The notes: generated by a model from the sequence alone, not told the origin. A stretch of 64,000 nucleotides of DNA from Hyphomonadaceae bacterium UBA1933 (GCA_002337085.1 DDFH01000007.1:186001-250000); one strand, 5' to 3'; positions 1 through 9,293 are shown, counted from the first letter of the stretch. Made by a program: numbers and translations.

Positions 1-1
1 T

Positions 2-697
2 ATATTGATTGAGAAATACGATTATTCATTATCAGATGAACCAACAACAATATTGATTGATACTTCACCAGATTTGCGCGCGCAACTTTTAAAGGCGCAG
101 GTAAAATATCTTGATGCCGTATTATTTACCCATGATCATGCCGACCAAACGCATGGTATAGATGATATTCGCCCAATTGCGTATAATGCAAAAAAACTAA
201 TTGATGCCTTTATGGACAATCCAACCAAAGCAAGTTTGACCAAAAGGTTTGGTTATATTTTTAATGGTTTTGAGGTTGAGGGTTATCCGCCATTGATGCA
301 AATTAATCCATTACCTAATTTTGGTGAAAAATTCCAAATTGACGGGAAGGGGGGTAGGGTTGCCCTCATCCCGCTTCGGCAGGTGCATGGCAATATTCAA
401 AGCGTAGGTTTTAGATTTAGCAATACGGCATATTGCAATGATTTAAATATACTTCCACCAGAAAGTCTTGAGCATTTATACAATTTGGATTTTTTCATTG
501 TTGATGCCTTAAGGTATAAACCACATCCATCACATGCACATTTGGATATGGCGCTGGAATGGATTGAAAAAATCAAGCCAAAGCACGCAATTTTGACCAA
601 TTTACATGTTGATATGGATTATAAAGTTTTACTTGAAACCTTGCCTGAAAACGTTGTGCCAGCATATGATGGCATGATAATTAACCAAGATGTTTGA
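2..697 (+). CDS. MBL-fold metallohydrolase (PhnP-like), 5' end outside window
   Basis: The gene enters from the left edge. The first possible start, a TTG at 5, looks internal: relatives begin some 30-40 residues earlier with a glycine-rich strand. Residues 42-50 counted from that TTG read THDHADQTH, the HxHxDH zinc motif of the metallo-beta-lactamase fold. A later VHG and a late NLH supply further metal ligands. The family contains PhnP-type cyclic phosphodiesterases and RNase Z relatives, and the exact substrate here is unknown. In related alphaproteobacteria this gene follows tatD and precedes mazG. Here three genes lie between it and mazG. Its last 17 bases overlap the convergent DUF445 gene. 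I am sure of the fold and not of the substrate. Confidence 0.85.
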   Translation: MLIEKYDYSLSDEPTTILIDTSPDLRAQLLKAQVKYLDAVLFTHDHADQTHGIDDIRPIAYNAKKLIDAFMDNPTKASLTKRFGYIFNGFEVEGYPPLMQINPLPNFGEKFQIDGKGGRVALIPLRQVHGNIQSVGFRFSNTAYCNDLNILPPESLEHLYNLDFFIVDALRYKPHPSHAHLDMALEWIEKIKPKHAILTNLHVDMDYKVLLETLPENVVPAYDGMIINQDV

Positions 698-1982
698 AAA
701 TAATTTGCGAAATTACGTGAATAAACAGGCCAACAATCCCACCAATAACTGTGCCATTTATCCGTATATATTGTAAATCGCGCCCTACGGCATTTTCAAT
801 TTGATTAACCGTTGTTGTCGCATCCCAGCTTTTGATAGTATCGGCAACCATTTTACCAACATTTTCACCTTGTGCCGCAGATAATTCAACAGCCCATTGC
901 TTAAATCGATTATTAATTGACAAGCGTAACTCATTGTCTTTTAATAAAGAATTTGCAATATCAGACAATGAGTTTTCCAGCGCATTTACAATATTCTCAT
1001 GGCGCACCGCATCCGGTAAAGACATATCGCGTTTCAAGTCCGCCCATATGCCCTTGATATAATTTGTTACAACTGGATGTTCTGAAAAATCTATAATCCA
1101 ATTTTTTAAATTTCCGCGCAAATTAGGATCACTCCTTAAATTTTGCTGGAAATGTTTAATCGCTTCATCAATTGAATTTCGTAATTTATGATTTGGATCG
1201 TGTGCAGCTTCGCGTAAAGTTTCACGGATTGAAGCAAGTAAAGAATCTGCCGCGCTATCATCAACGGAGAATAATTTAGGAAGCCAATTCGTATTATTTG
1301 AAACCTTTTCACGAAATTCTGGTTCATAATTATTAATCGCCAAATCAGCGTGAAAAATAATTAAATCGACAATTGGGCGATGGCGATTATTGGACGTTAA
1401 AATTCCAATCGCATCCGCGAGTAGGGACGCAATATCCAAATTTCGTAATTTATCGGTGATAGTGCTTTCAAGCCAATTATAAATCGGCCCATCTTTTAAA
1501 AGCGCCATAATCCTTGGTATTGTTGATGCAATACCATTTGCAATTTGTCTTGCACGGTTTGGTTCCAATACCCAATTGGCAAAATATTGCGCTAAATCAA
1601 TGGGTTCAAGACGTTTTTTAACCTGTTCTGGTTGCAAAAAATTGCGTGAAATAAAGCTTCCTAAACCTTCACCAATTCTATCTTTGGAATTTGGGATGAT
1701 TGCGGTATGGGGAATAGGAATCCCCATTGGGTGACGAAATAATGCAGTAACCGCAAACCAGTCTGCCAATGCGCCAACCATTGCTGCTTCTGAAAACGCG
1801 CGAATATATGAAACCCAATGGAATTTAATTTCAACGAATTTTGAAATGACATAAATAATCGTCATTATCATAAACAAGCCAGTAGCGATGGTCTTCATGC
1901 GTTTATAAGCAAGCGAAGAATCCAAAACAACATTTGCAGAAGTTTTTGATTGGTTTTTATTATTTATGTTTTGCATGTTCAT
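681..1982 (-). CDS. DUF445 family membrane-anchored protein
   Basis: A 434-residue protein of the DUF445 (YjiN-like) family, whose molecular function is unknown. One hydrophobic segment near the N-terminus (TIATGLFMIMTIIYVISKF) is followed by the family signature with ALADWFAVTALFRHP and IPHTAIIP. A long, mostly helical domain follows, and a second hydrophobic segment (GGIVGLFIHVI) sits at the C-terminus, so it is probably held in the inner membrane at both ends. The frame stays open upstream to 2021, but I prefer the ATG at 1982 because the extra residues are not family-like. No strong ribosome-binding site decides this. It converges on the metallohydrolase gene with a 17-bp overlap. Confidence 0.85.
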   Translation of the reverse strand: MNMQNINNKNQSKTSANVVLDSSLAYKRMKTIATGLFMIMTIIYVISKFVEIKFHWVSYIRAFSEAAMVGALADWFAVTALFRHPMGIPIPHTAIIPNSKDRIGEGLGSFISRNFLQPEQVKKRLEPIDLAQYFANWVLEPNRARQIANGIASTIPRIMALLKDGPIYNWLESTITDKLRNLDIASLLADAIGILTSNNRHRPIVDLIIFHADLAINNYEPEFREKVSNNTNWLPKLFSVDDSAADSLLASIRETLREAAHDPNHKLRNSIDEAIKHFQQNLRSDPNLRGNLKNWIIDFSEHPVVTNYIKGIWADLKRDMSLPDAVRHENIVNALENSLSDIANSLLKDNELRLSINNRFKQWAVELSAAQGENVGKMVADTIKSWDATTTVNQIENAVGRDLQYIRINGTVIGGIVGLFIHVISQIIFKHLG

Positions 1983-2228
1983 GTCGTTTGATAATAAAAG
2001 TATTCGTGGCAAAATACACATAAAAATTCAATTATAATGCAGCTTGAGGGGGTATATGTGCAATAAATTGTCCCATAATATACCTTATACGACTAATCAC
2101 ATAGTGAATATCAACACCCACATTTGGCTATTCCCTCTAAATAAATCATTGTTTTATAGTTTCATCACACCTAAGCCTTTACAGCATTTGCAAAATAAAT
2201 TTAACTGAAGAAAAATCAGGGTGTTACT

Positions 2229-3161
2229 ATGAATAAAATAATGATTGCAGGTTTTGGTTTATTGTCACTTACAGGCTGTGTAACAAGTGGTGAGATTGAA
2301 AAAAAAGCTATGCCTGCCCCAATAATTGATTCACGAAAAACTGAACAAAACATTGGCAATGGTCAGCCATATGTTATCGCCGATTCGCAGGTTTGGGATG
2401 TTCCCGATACTTCATCCGGTCGCAATTATCAGATTTATGTAAAACTACCATCGAATTATAATAGTAATCCTGATAAAATTTATCCGGTTTTATATGTCAC
2501 TGATGCTGATTACTCATTTCCTGTTATAAACCGTATTGGTTGGCGCGCCGGCGGTATTGAAGATTATATTCTGGTTGGGCTTTCTTATGCCAAGGGGGAA
2601 AATGGTGGATTAAGCCGCAGGCGTGATTATACCCCGACTACTACTGGCGCACCTGATGCACCAGTTGGTGCGGTTTACGGCGGCGCAAAGCACTATCTTG
2701 AATACATAAAAACGCAAGTTATACCATTTGTTGATAATAAATTCCGCACAGATAAAACCCGCCGTATTTATGCGGGTCATTCATATGGTGGATTATTTGG
2801 TGCGCAGATTCTTTTAAACGACCCAACATTATTTAGTGGCTATATTCTAGGCAGCCCTTCTCTTTGGTATGATGGTCGTTATACTTTTAAGACTGAGGCT
2901 GAATATGCCGCCACCCACAAAGATTTACCCGCCGATGTCTTTATGTTTATTGGCGAATATGAAACCCCTGGTCTTGGCCCAACCAAAGATCCCAACCGTT
3001 ATGATATGGTGACCGATACCCAAGATTTTGCAAAAGTTCTTGAAAGCCGAAATTACCCGTCACTTAAAGTGAAATATGAAGTTTTGAATGATGAAGATCA
3101 TGGAACTATTGCACCGCGCGGTTATACACATGCCTTGCAACATTTCTTACGAACCAAATAG
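2229..3161 (+). CDS. Alpha/beta-hydrolase esterase, predicted lipoprotein
   Basis: The N-terminus is a lipoprotein signal: hydrophobic residues 3-15, then the lipobox LTGC, so the mature protein is probably tethered to a membrane by the cysteine. The rest matches the esterase D / enterochelin-esterase family (PF00756 type), with strands around YVKLPSNY and YPVLYVTDADY. The nucleophile elbow GHSYGG is near residue 182, and a late EDHGT provides the catalytic histidine. Typical members hydrolyse acyl esters, including siderophore or carbohydrate esters; the substrate here is not evident. The following MFS transporter begins 33 bases downstream on the same strand, so export or uptake of a related compound is possible but inferred. 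Confidence 0.85.
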   Translation: MNKIMIAGFGLLSLTGCVTSGEIEKKAMPAPIIDSRKTEQNIGNGQPYVIADSQVWDVPDTSSGRNYQIYVKLPSNYNSNPDKIYPVLYVTDADYSFPVINRIGWRAGGIEDYILVGLSYAKGENGGLSRRRDYTPTTTGAPDAPVGAVYGGAKHYLEYIKTQVIPFVDNKFRTDKTRRIYAGHSYGGLFGAQILLNDPTLFSGYILGSPSLWYDGRYTFKTEAEYAATHKDLPADVFMFIGEYETPGLGPTKDPNRYDMVTDTQDFAKVLESRNYPSLKVKYEVLNDEDHGTIAPRGYTHALQHFLRTK

Positions 3162-3194
3162 GCTAAATCAAACCGCACTCATGAGGGGCAAATT

Positions 3195-4529
3195 TTGACA
3201 AAAGTAATAAAAGAAAAAGTTTCATTACCGCGTATTTTGGCGTTTTCTGCCCCCTCTTTGCCTTTGGCAGCATTTGGTTTGCCTATTGTTGTACAATTAC
3301 CGCCGCATTACGTTGGCTATGTTGGTTTAAGCCTAGCAACGGTTGGTACAATTTTCATGGCGGCACGCCTTTTGGACGTGTTTATCGATCTTGGCCTTGG
3401 GGTTTTAATGGACAAGACCAATTCAAAAATTGGTCGATTTACGCCATTTTTATTAGGTGGGGCTCCCCTTCTCGCGTTTTTTGGCTATTTATTATTTATG
3501 GCAAAGCCAGGTGCATCGCCTATATATCTTACAATCGCTTTGATTGGGTCATATTTTGCGTTTTCAGTTTGTATGTTGGCACAATTGGGTGTCGGCAATT
3601 CCTTATCAAGTGATTATAACGAGCGTTCGCGGATTTTCTCATATTGGCAGATTGGAAATATCATCGGCATGTTATTGGTTCTTGCCCTGCCCGTAATTAT
3701 TGAAAATGCGGGTGGCACTGCCGCAAATGGCGTTCAGGCAATGGGGTTATTCATCATGATAATGATGCCCATAACCGCGATAATTTCCTATATATTTGCA
3801 AAAGAAAACAAAGCTGATGCAGCGGCAAAACACGCTGATTTAAAAGACTTCAAGATATTATTTGGCATTGATGCGTTTCGGCGGCTTTTATTCTCCGACG
3901 TGTTTTCATCATTTGCCAATGGCGTAATTGGTGGCTTATTCCTTTTCTTTCTTAAAAGCATAAAAGGATATGATGCCGGCCAAGCAAATACATTAATGTT
4001 GATATATTTTGTTGTGGGTTTGGTTTGCACGCCAATTTGGACCAAACTTGCAAATCGGTTCGGAAAACACGTGTCATATGCCCTTGCTTCCGTATATGTG
4101 GTTATATCGCAAAGCCTATTGATATTCATGCCTAGTGGTAATTTTATGATTGCGGCATTGATTATTGCCTTTGCTGGCGCGGTATTTGCCGCCCCTACCC
4201 TTTTATTGCGGGCAATGGTGGGTGATGTTGGTGATGAAGATAAATTGAAATCAGGCCACGACCGCACCGGACTTTTATTTGCCGCAACAACATTAACATC
4301 CAAAGCGGGTTATGCGGTTTCGGTTGGCGTAACCTATATTTTGCTTGATATGATACATTTTAAAAATGACTTAGGTTCTATGAATAGCGTATTCTCACTA
4401 ATGGGCTTACAAATGCTATTCGTCGGGCTACCGATTTTATCGAATTTGGTAATAATTTTATTGATGAAATCATACCCCCTAACCCGCACCCGCGTTGAAG
4501 AAGTGCAACAAGAATTAGCGAAACAATAA
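3195..4529 (+). CDS. MFS sugar:cation symporter family transporter (GPH/MelB-like)
   Basis: A 444-residue polytopic protein with about twelve hydrophobic segments. Between helices 2 and 3 it has the family pattern RLLDVFIDLGLGVLMDKT followed by SKIGRFTPFLL, typical of the glycoside-pentoside-hexuronide (MelB-like) branch of the major facilitator superfamily. It should move a sugar or small organic solute with a cation across the inner membrane; the solute cannot be read from sequence. It starts with TTG at 3195, supported by GAGGGG at 3183-3188. The nearby ATG at 3181 runs into a stop after five codons. Its stop codon overlaps the mazG start by one base, so the two are probably translationally coupled. 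Confidence 0.85.
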   Translation: MTKVIKEKVSLPRILAFSAPSLPLAAFGLPIVVQLPPHYVGYVGLSLATVGTIFMAARLLDVFIDLGLGVLMDKTNSKIGRFTPFLLGGAPLLAFFGYLLFMAKPGASPIYLTIALIGSYFAFSVCMLAQLGVGNSLSSDYNERSRIFSYWQIGNIIGMLLVLALPVIIENAGGTAANGVQAMGLFIMIMMPITAIISYIFAKENKADAAAKHADLKDFKILFGIDAFRRLLFSDVFSSFANGVIGGLFLFFLKSIKGYDAGQANTLMLIYFVVGLVCTPIWTKLANRFGKHVSYALASVYVVISQSLLIFMPSGNFMIAALIIAFAGAVFAAPTLLLRAMVGDVGDEDKLKSGHDRTGLLFAATTLTSKAGYAVSVGVTYILLDMIHFKNDLGSMNSVFSLMGLQMLFVGLPILSNLVIILLMKSYPLTRTRVEEVQQELAKQ

Positions 4530-5347
4530 TGACCAATAAAAGCGATAAATTACAAAAAGCAATCGAAAAACAAATCGAAATAATGGCGGCCTTACGCCAC
4601 CCTGAAAAAGGCTGTCCATGGGATATAGAGCAGGATTTTGATACAATTGCGCCATATACAATCGAAGAAGCCTATGAGGTTTATGATGCGATTCTTCACC
4701 GTGATTATGCGGCATTAAAAGAAGAGTTAGGGGATTTGGTATTTCAGGTTGCTTTTCATGCCCGCATGGCAGAAGAAGCGCAAATGTTTGATTTTACAGA
4801 TGTTATTGAAACATTAAATGAAAAAATGGTGCGGCGGCATCCCCATGTATTTGGCGATGTTGAATTTGCCACCCCAACCGAAGTTTTGGGCAATTGGGAA
4901 AAATTAAAAGCAAAAGAGCGTGAAGATAAAATCAAACATGATGATAGCACATTGGCAGGCGTCGCCCTTCCCCTTCCCGCTTTATCACGGGCGGAAAAAT
5001 TATCAAAACGCGCAGCACGTGTTGGCTTTGATTGGGCCAATATTGATGATGTTTTTGCAAAATTAGAAGAAGAACTAACCGAAACCCGTGAAGCAATTGC
5101 TGAAAACGATACAAACCACATCGAAGAAGAAATTGGCGATGTTTTGTTTGTTCTGGTAAATCTTGCAAGAAAGCTAAAAATCGACCCTGAAAAAGCATTG
5201 CGTGGGGCAAATACAAAGTTTGAGCGCCGTTTCCGCGCTGTTGAACAATCTCTTAAATCACAGGGGCGCACCCCAAATGAGGCCAGCCTTGATGAAATGG
5301 AGGCATTATGGGTTAATGCCAAGCTTTCTGAGCGTGGCGAAGTCTAG
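4529..5347 (+). CDS. mazG: Nucleoside triphosphate pyrophosphohydrolase MazG
   Basis: MazG hydrolyses NTPs and dNTPs to monophosphates and pyrophosphate, a cytosolic house-cleaning activity that in some bacteria also affects (p)ppGpp. The 272-residue protein has the two usual MazG repeats. The N-terminal one has CPWDIEQDF, then YTIEEAYEV and KEELGDLVFQV; the C-terminal one has EELTETREAI and EEIGDVLFVLVN. These EExxE/ExxD helices bind magnesium. Length is normal for the full-length enzyme. It starts inside the stop codon of the MFS gene (TAATG). Its last 42 bases overlap the 3' end of the convergent hflX gene, a large overlap for two conserved genes. mazG next to hflX-hfq is a familiar alphaproteobacterial arrangement. 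Confidence 0.95.
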   Translation: MTNKSDKLQKAIEKQIEIMAALRHPEKGCPWDIEQDFDTIAPYTIEEAYEVYDAILHRDYAALKEELGDLVFQVAFHARMAEEAQMFDFTDVIETLNEKMVRRHPHVFGDVEFATPTEVLGNWEKLKAKEREDKIKHDDSTLAGVALPLPALSRAEKLSKRAARVGFDWANIDDVFAKLEEELTETREAIAENDTNHIEEEIGDVLFVLVNLARKLKIDPEKALRGANTKFERRFRAVEQSLKSQGRTPNEASLDEMEALWVNAKLSERGEV

Positions 5348-6658
5348 TTCGACAAATTCATGAAATTGCGCTAAAAATTTGGCGTGATTAATTTTGTTCA
5401 AAATGATTTTTAGAACCACATCACCATCTTCAAGCGCATATTCATGCAAAATCGCACCTTTTTCATATAGCCAAGAACGAATTTTACCATCCAGAGGTGT
5501 GATTTTAATATAACCTTCTTTGGAACCAATTGCGAGTTCGGCTTCGACCGCTTGAAATAAATCATCAAGCCCCTGCCCATTTTCGGCAGAGATTAAAACG
5601 GATTTTATACCAGTCTTTTTAAAGATGTTTTCGGCATCCTCTTGCGCCGCGTTTAATTCATCTTCTGAAAGCAAATCGGCCTTATTCCACGCCTCAATAA
5701 CAGCGGGAATTAATTCCTTATCTTCAAGAATCTTGTCAAGAATTTCATCAACATCCTGTTTTTGTGCAACTGTTTCAGGGGACGAAATATCACGAACATG
5801 AATAAGAATATCGGCATCGGCGACTTCTTCTAAAGTTGCGCGAAATGCAGCGATTAATTCATGTGGCAAATCTGTAATGAACCCAACCGTATCAGATAAG
5901 ATAATCTCACGCCCGTTTTTAATTTTCATGGCGCGTGAAGTTGTATCAAGGGTCGCAAAAAGCATATCTTTTGCCAGAACCTTTGCCTTGGTTGCATTAT
6001 TAAACAATGTTGATTTACCGGCATTGGTATAGCCAACAAGCGCCACAACAGGATATGGCACACGTTCACGTCCCTGACGCTGCAATCCACGTGTGCGGCG
6101 AACCTGTTCAAGTTCTTTTTTTAATTTTACAATTTTATCCGCAATTAAACGACGATCTAGCTCAATCTGACGCTCACCTGGGCCGCCAGTTTTACCCGTG
6201 CCGCCTCTTTGCCGTTCAAGGTGAGTCCAAGTTCTTACAAGACGAGAGCGTTCATAAGTAAGGCGTGCAAGTTCTACCTGAAGCTTGCCTTCTTTTGTGC
6301 GCGCACGAAGCGAAAATATTTCAAGAATAAGGCCAGTTCTATCGATAACCTTGGCATTAAGTTCTTTTTCAAGGTTACGCTGTTGAACTGGTGTAATTTC
6401 ATCATCGATAATTACAATATCGATTTCGTCTGTTTCGATTTGCGTACGAAAATCCTCAATCTTACCTTTACCAAGATAAGTTGACGGGCGAATTTCACGC
6501 AGGACTTCGATATATGCGCCACAAACCTCAAGCCCAAGCGCAATAGTTAGCCCCACGGCTTCTTCAAGCCGCAGCTCAGGCTCACGATTTGCTGCCGATT
6601 CTTTGGTGACAGGATGGATTACCAACGCCTTTTGTTTAGGCGCACGAGTTTCGTACAA
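5306..6658 (-). CDS. hflX: Ribosome-associated GTPase HflX
   Basis: HflX is a translational GTPase that binds the 50S subunit and splits stalled ribosomes. The 450-residue protein has the N-terminal HflX domain (GKIEDF near residue 81) and a charged linker with GGTGKTGGPGE. The G domain follows: G1 GYTNAGKSTLFN, G3 DTVGF with ITDLPH, and G4 NKAD. A short C-terminal domain ends the protein. It lies 17 bases downstream of hfq and is surely in the same transcript, as in many Proteobacteria. The 3' end overlaps mazG by 42 bases, with the final residues FATLRKLGINP encoded opposite mazG codons. Confidence 0.96.
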   Translation of the reverse strand: MYETRAPKQKALVIHPVTKESAANREPELRLEEAVGLTIALGLEVCGAYIEVLREIRPSTYLGKGKIEDFRTQIETDEIDIVIIDDEITPVQQRNLEKELNAKVIDRTGLILEIFSLRARTKEGKLQVELARLTYERSRLVRTWTHLERQRGGTGKTGGPGERQIELDRRLIADKIVKLKKELEQVRRTRGLQRQGRERVPYPVVALVGYTNAGKSTLFNNATKAKVLAKDMLFATLDTTSRAMKIKNGREIILSDTVGFITDLPHELIAAFRATLEEVADADILIHVRDISSPETVAQKQDVDEILDKILEDKELIPAVIEAWNKADLLSEDELNAAQEDAENIFKKTGIKSVLISAENGQGLDDLFQAVEAELAIGSKEGYIKITPLDGKIRSWLYEKGAILHEYALEDGDVVLKIILNKINHAKFLAQFHEFVELDFATLRKLGINP

Positions 6659-6675
6659 GGCAAAACCTTTTTAAA

Positions 6676-6927
6676 TTAATTGTCGTCCTCGACAGTTTCA
6701 TTTTCAAACAATGATACCGGACCACCCGGCATAATAGTTGAAATGGCGTGCTTATAAACCAATTGCACCTGACCTTCACGGCGCAATAACAGACAGAAAT
6801 TATCGAACCAAGTAACAACACCCTGCAATTTAACACCGTTTACAAGGAAAATCGTAAGGGGAGTTCTAGTTTTTCTGACCGCGTTTAAAAAAGCGTCCTG
6901 TAAGTTTTGTTTTTTTTCACCTGACAT
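6676..6927 (-). CDS. hfq: RNA chaperone Hfq
   Basis: An 83-residue Sm-like protein that forms a hexameric ring and pairs small RNAs with mRNAs. Sm1 is visible as the segment with PLTIFLVNGVKLQG and WFDNF, and Sm2 as LVYKHAISTI followed by the acidic tail NETVEDDN. The residues that make the proximal uridine-binding face (YKHA) are intact. It is the first gene of an hfq-hflX pair, 135 bases after the upstream dat gene, which leaves room for its own promoter. A purine-rich stretch just before the ATG serves as ribosome-binding site. Confidence 0.97.
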   Translation of the reverse strand: MSGEKKQNLQDAFLNAVRKTRTPLTIFLVNGVKLQGVVTWFDNFCLLLRREGQVQLVYKHAISTIMPGGPVSLFENETVEDDN

Positions 6928-6982
6928 ATTTTTTTCCGTTTTTTTAATATTGATGTAAGGCGGGATGCCACTTTATAAATCC

Positions 6983-6994
6983 ATTATTAATAAT
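6983..6994. promoter_or_regulatory. Perfect 12-bp AT palindrome in the hfq upstream region
   Basis: ATTATTAATAAT reads the same on both strands and lies about 55 bases upstream of the hfq ATG, in the dat-hfq gap where the hfq promoter must be. It could be a protein-binding site, or chance in an AT-rich gap. Confidence 0.25.
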
Positions 6995-7062
6995 AATGAA
7001 TTTACCTATTTGAACTGTTTTATAGATAAATTCAATAATCAACACAGTTAATTTCTATTATT

Positions 7063-7911
7063 TTACATATTATTTTGTAAATATTGAGTGCGTAATTTGG
7101 ACGCAACCAAACCCATCTTGCCACCACTTATGGTGTTTTGTTCCATTTTAATGACAGGCATAACAAACTGCGTTGCCGAAGTTATAAAGGCTTCTTTGGC
7201 ATTTAGCGCTTCTTCAACCGTAAATTTACGCTCAATAAGATTAAGCCCCAATTGTGCCGCAGCCGCAATTACCGACTTTCTGGTAATACCCGCAAGAATT
7301 TCATGGGAAAGTTCACGCGTAATAAGATTATTGTCCTTATCAATTATCCATGCGTTGTTTGAAGTGCCTTCGGTAACAAAGCCATCCGCATCAAAAAACC
7401 AAACATCATCAAAACCATTATCAAGGGCATTTTGTTTTGCCAAAACATTGGCAAGCAAATTGGTAGTTTTAATATCCACCCGCCCCCAGCGATTATCAGG
7501 CATAAAGGTAATGGTAATACCTTTTTGCGCCTTATTTTCCAATGCCGCGAAATTTAATGATTTAACCGTAAAAATCACATTTGGCATAACGTCATCTGGA
7601 AATTTATGGTCGCGCGGTGACGTACCACGTGAAATTTGTAGATAAACCATGCCATCTCTTACGCGGTTTTTACGTATAAGCTCTTTTATGACAATTTTCA
7701 TTGATACCGGGTTTACTTGATAGTCAATTCCAAGTTCATCAAGGGATCTTTGCAGACGGGTAAAATGCCCTTCTTCATCAAGTAGCTTGTAGTTTTTAAA
7801 AGACCACACTTCATAAACGGCATCACCAAATTGAAGCCCGCGATCCTCGATATTAATTACGGCTTCTGATTGAAGAGAAAAACCACCGTTAACATATGCA
7901 ATTTTTGCCAT
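7063..7911 (-). CDS. dat: D-amino-acid aminotransferase (class IV PLP)
   Basis: A 282-residue fold-type IV pyridoxal-phosphate aminotransferase. The PLP lysine is in DIKTTNLLANVLAKQ, and the class IV signature follows as EGTSNNAWI near residues 175-185. Early DRGLQFGDAVYEV is typical of D-alanine transaminases (D-amino acid + 2-oxoglutarate to 2-oxo acid + D-glutamate), which supply peptidoglycan precursors. The related branched-chain aminotransferase cannot be fully excluded. The start codon overlaps the ntrX stop by one base (TAATG), so it is translated with ntrX. Placement between ntrX and hfq is common in sphingomonads. Confidence 0.85.
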   Translation of the reverse strand: MAKIAYVNGGFSLQSEAVINIEDRGLQFGDAVYEVWSFKNYKLLDEEGHFTRLQRSLDELGIDYQVNPVSMKIVIKELIRKNRVRDGMVYLQISRGTSPRDHKFPDDVMPNVIFTVKSLNFAALENKAQKGITITFMPDNRWGRVDIKTTNLLANVLAKQNALDNGFDDVWFFDADGFVTEGTSNNAWIIDKDNNLITRELSHEILAGITRKSVIAAAAQLGLNLIERKFTVEEALNAKEAFITSATQFVMPVIKMEQNTISGGKMGLVASKLRTQYLQNNM

Positions 7912-9293
7912 TAGTCCTTGTCCCCTTTAAGACCTTCTACACCCAAAGTTTTCAGCTTGCGATGAAGTGCTGAACGCTCCATACCAATGAAAGATGCAGT
8001 TTTAGAAATATTGCCGCCGAATCTTGAAATTTGTGAAGTTAAATATTCACGTTCAAATAATTCTCTTGCCTCGCGCAGCGGCAGTGAAACCATTTGGTGC
8101 ATCCCAATTCTAACATCACCGTCGTTATTGCCACTGCTTTCAAGCCCTAATGCGCTAAGGTCGATAGAATTTTTATCGCCACCTTGTGAAAGAATTAAAA
8201 CTCTTTCGACCAAATTACGCAATTCACGAACATTTCCCGGCCATTGTGCGGTTTGTAATGCCGCAATTGCTTCTGTCGAAAATGGTCGGTTTTGTAGGCC
8301 GTTCATTTGCGCAACCTTACCGGCAAAATATTCAACTAAAAGCGGAATATCATCACGGCGTTCAGATAGTGGCGGTACTTTTACAGGAATTACATTTAGG
8401 CGGTGGTATAAATCTTCACGGAAAATACCCGCCGCAATAGCCGCCTTTAAATCGCGCGAACTAGATGAAATAACTCGAACATCAACATCAATATAATTAT
8501 TGCCGCCCACACGTTTAAACCGTTGTTCAAGCAATACCCGCAGGATTTTGCTTTGGGTTTCAAAAGGCATATCGGCGACTTCATCAATCAAAAGCGTGCC
8601 ATTATGTGCCTTTTCAAAAACACCAATTCTTATTGGGCGACCATCTTGTGTTTCTTCACCAAATAATTCGCTTTCCATTTTTTCTGGGGCAATTGATGAT
8701 GCAGAAATTGCGATAAATGGCCCTTCGGCGCGTTGTGATTTGGTATGCAACATTCGCGCAACAATTTCTTTACCCGAACCCGATGGGCCAGAAATAAGAA
8801 TTCGCGAATTCATTGGTGCAACTTTTTCAATGGTGCTTTTTAGGTGTTGCATAATGATGCTTTGACCAAGCAATTCGTCATCCGACATACTACGCAATTT
8901 AAGGCGCGCATTTTCGTTCAAAAGATTGGCATTTTCAATCGCGCGTTCAACCAAAAGCAATAATCTTTCACTTTTGAATGGCTTTTCAATATAATCAAAA
9001 GCCCCGCGTTTTAATGCCGAAACCGCTGTCTCAATAGTGCCATGCCCAGAGATTAAAACAACAGGAATGGTTTCATCAATTCCCTTGATGGTTGATAGAA
9101 TTTCAAGGCCGTCAAGTTTTGAACCTTGTAACCAAACATCAAGCACAACTAAATCGGGGCGCCGCCCACGAAATGCATCCAAAGCCATGTCAGAATTTGA
9201 AGCAAAGCGGACATTATACCCCTCGTCTTCAAGGATTCCGCCAATCAAATCACGAATATCGGCTTCATCATCCACTATAAGAATTTCAGCCAT
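7911..9293 (-). CDS. ntrX: Response regulator NtrX without the GAFTGA loop
   Basis: NtrX is the response regulator partnered with NtrY. From the chosen start, the receiver domain spans about residues 1-120 with acidic DDE at 8-10 and the phosphorylated aspartate at 52 (VVLDVW). The AAA+ domain has Walker A GPSGSGKE and Walker B LLIDEVAD, and a Fis-type helix-turn-helix (GNISKTASFIGMERSALHRKL) closes the protein. The GAFTGA loop used to touch sigma54 is absent: after ELFGEE comes TQDGRPIRIGVFEKA. This is usual for alphaproteobacterial NtrX, which can act with sigma70. Start choice: GGAGG at 9304-9300 sits 6 bases before the ATG at 9293 but directly against the ATG at 9299, so 9293 is preferred. 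It overlaps the ntrY 3' end. Confidence 0.93.
   Translation of the reverse strand: MAEILIVDDEADIRDLIGGILEDEGYNVRFASNSDMALDAFRGRRPDLVVLDVWLQGSKLDGLEILSTIKGIDETIPVVLISGHGTIETAVSALKRGAFDYIEKPFKSERLLLLVERAIENANLLNENARLKLRSMSDDELLGQSIIMQHLKSTIEKVAPMNSRILISGPSGSGKEIVARMLHTKSQRAEGPFIAISASSIAPEKMESELFGEETQDGRPIRIGVFEKAHNGTLLIDEVADMPFETQSKILRVLLEQRFKRVGGNNYIDVDVRVISSSSRDLKAAIAAGIFREDLYHRLNVIPVKVPPLSERRDDIPLLVEYFAGKVAQMNGLQNRPFSTEAIAALQTAQWPGNVRELRNLVERVLILSQGGDKNSIDLSALGLESSGNNDGDVRIGMHQMVSLPLREARELFEREYLTSQISRFGGNISKTASFIGMERSALHRKLKTLGVEGLKGDKD

Noticed and set aside
3788..4303. Minus-strand 171-codon frame inside the MFS gene
   Set aside because: Shadow of a well-supported transporter gene; the product has no family-like features.
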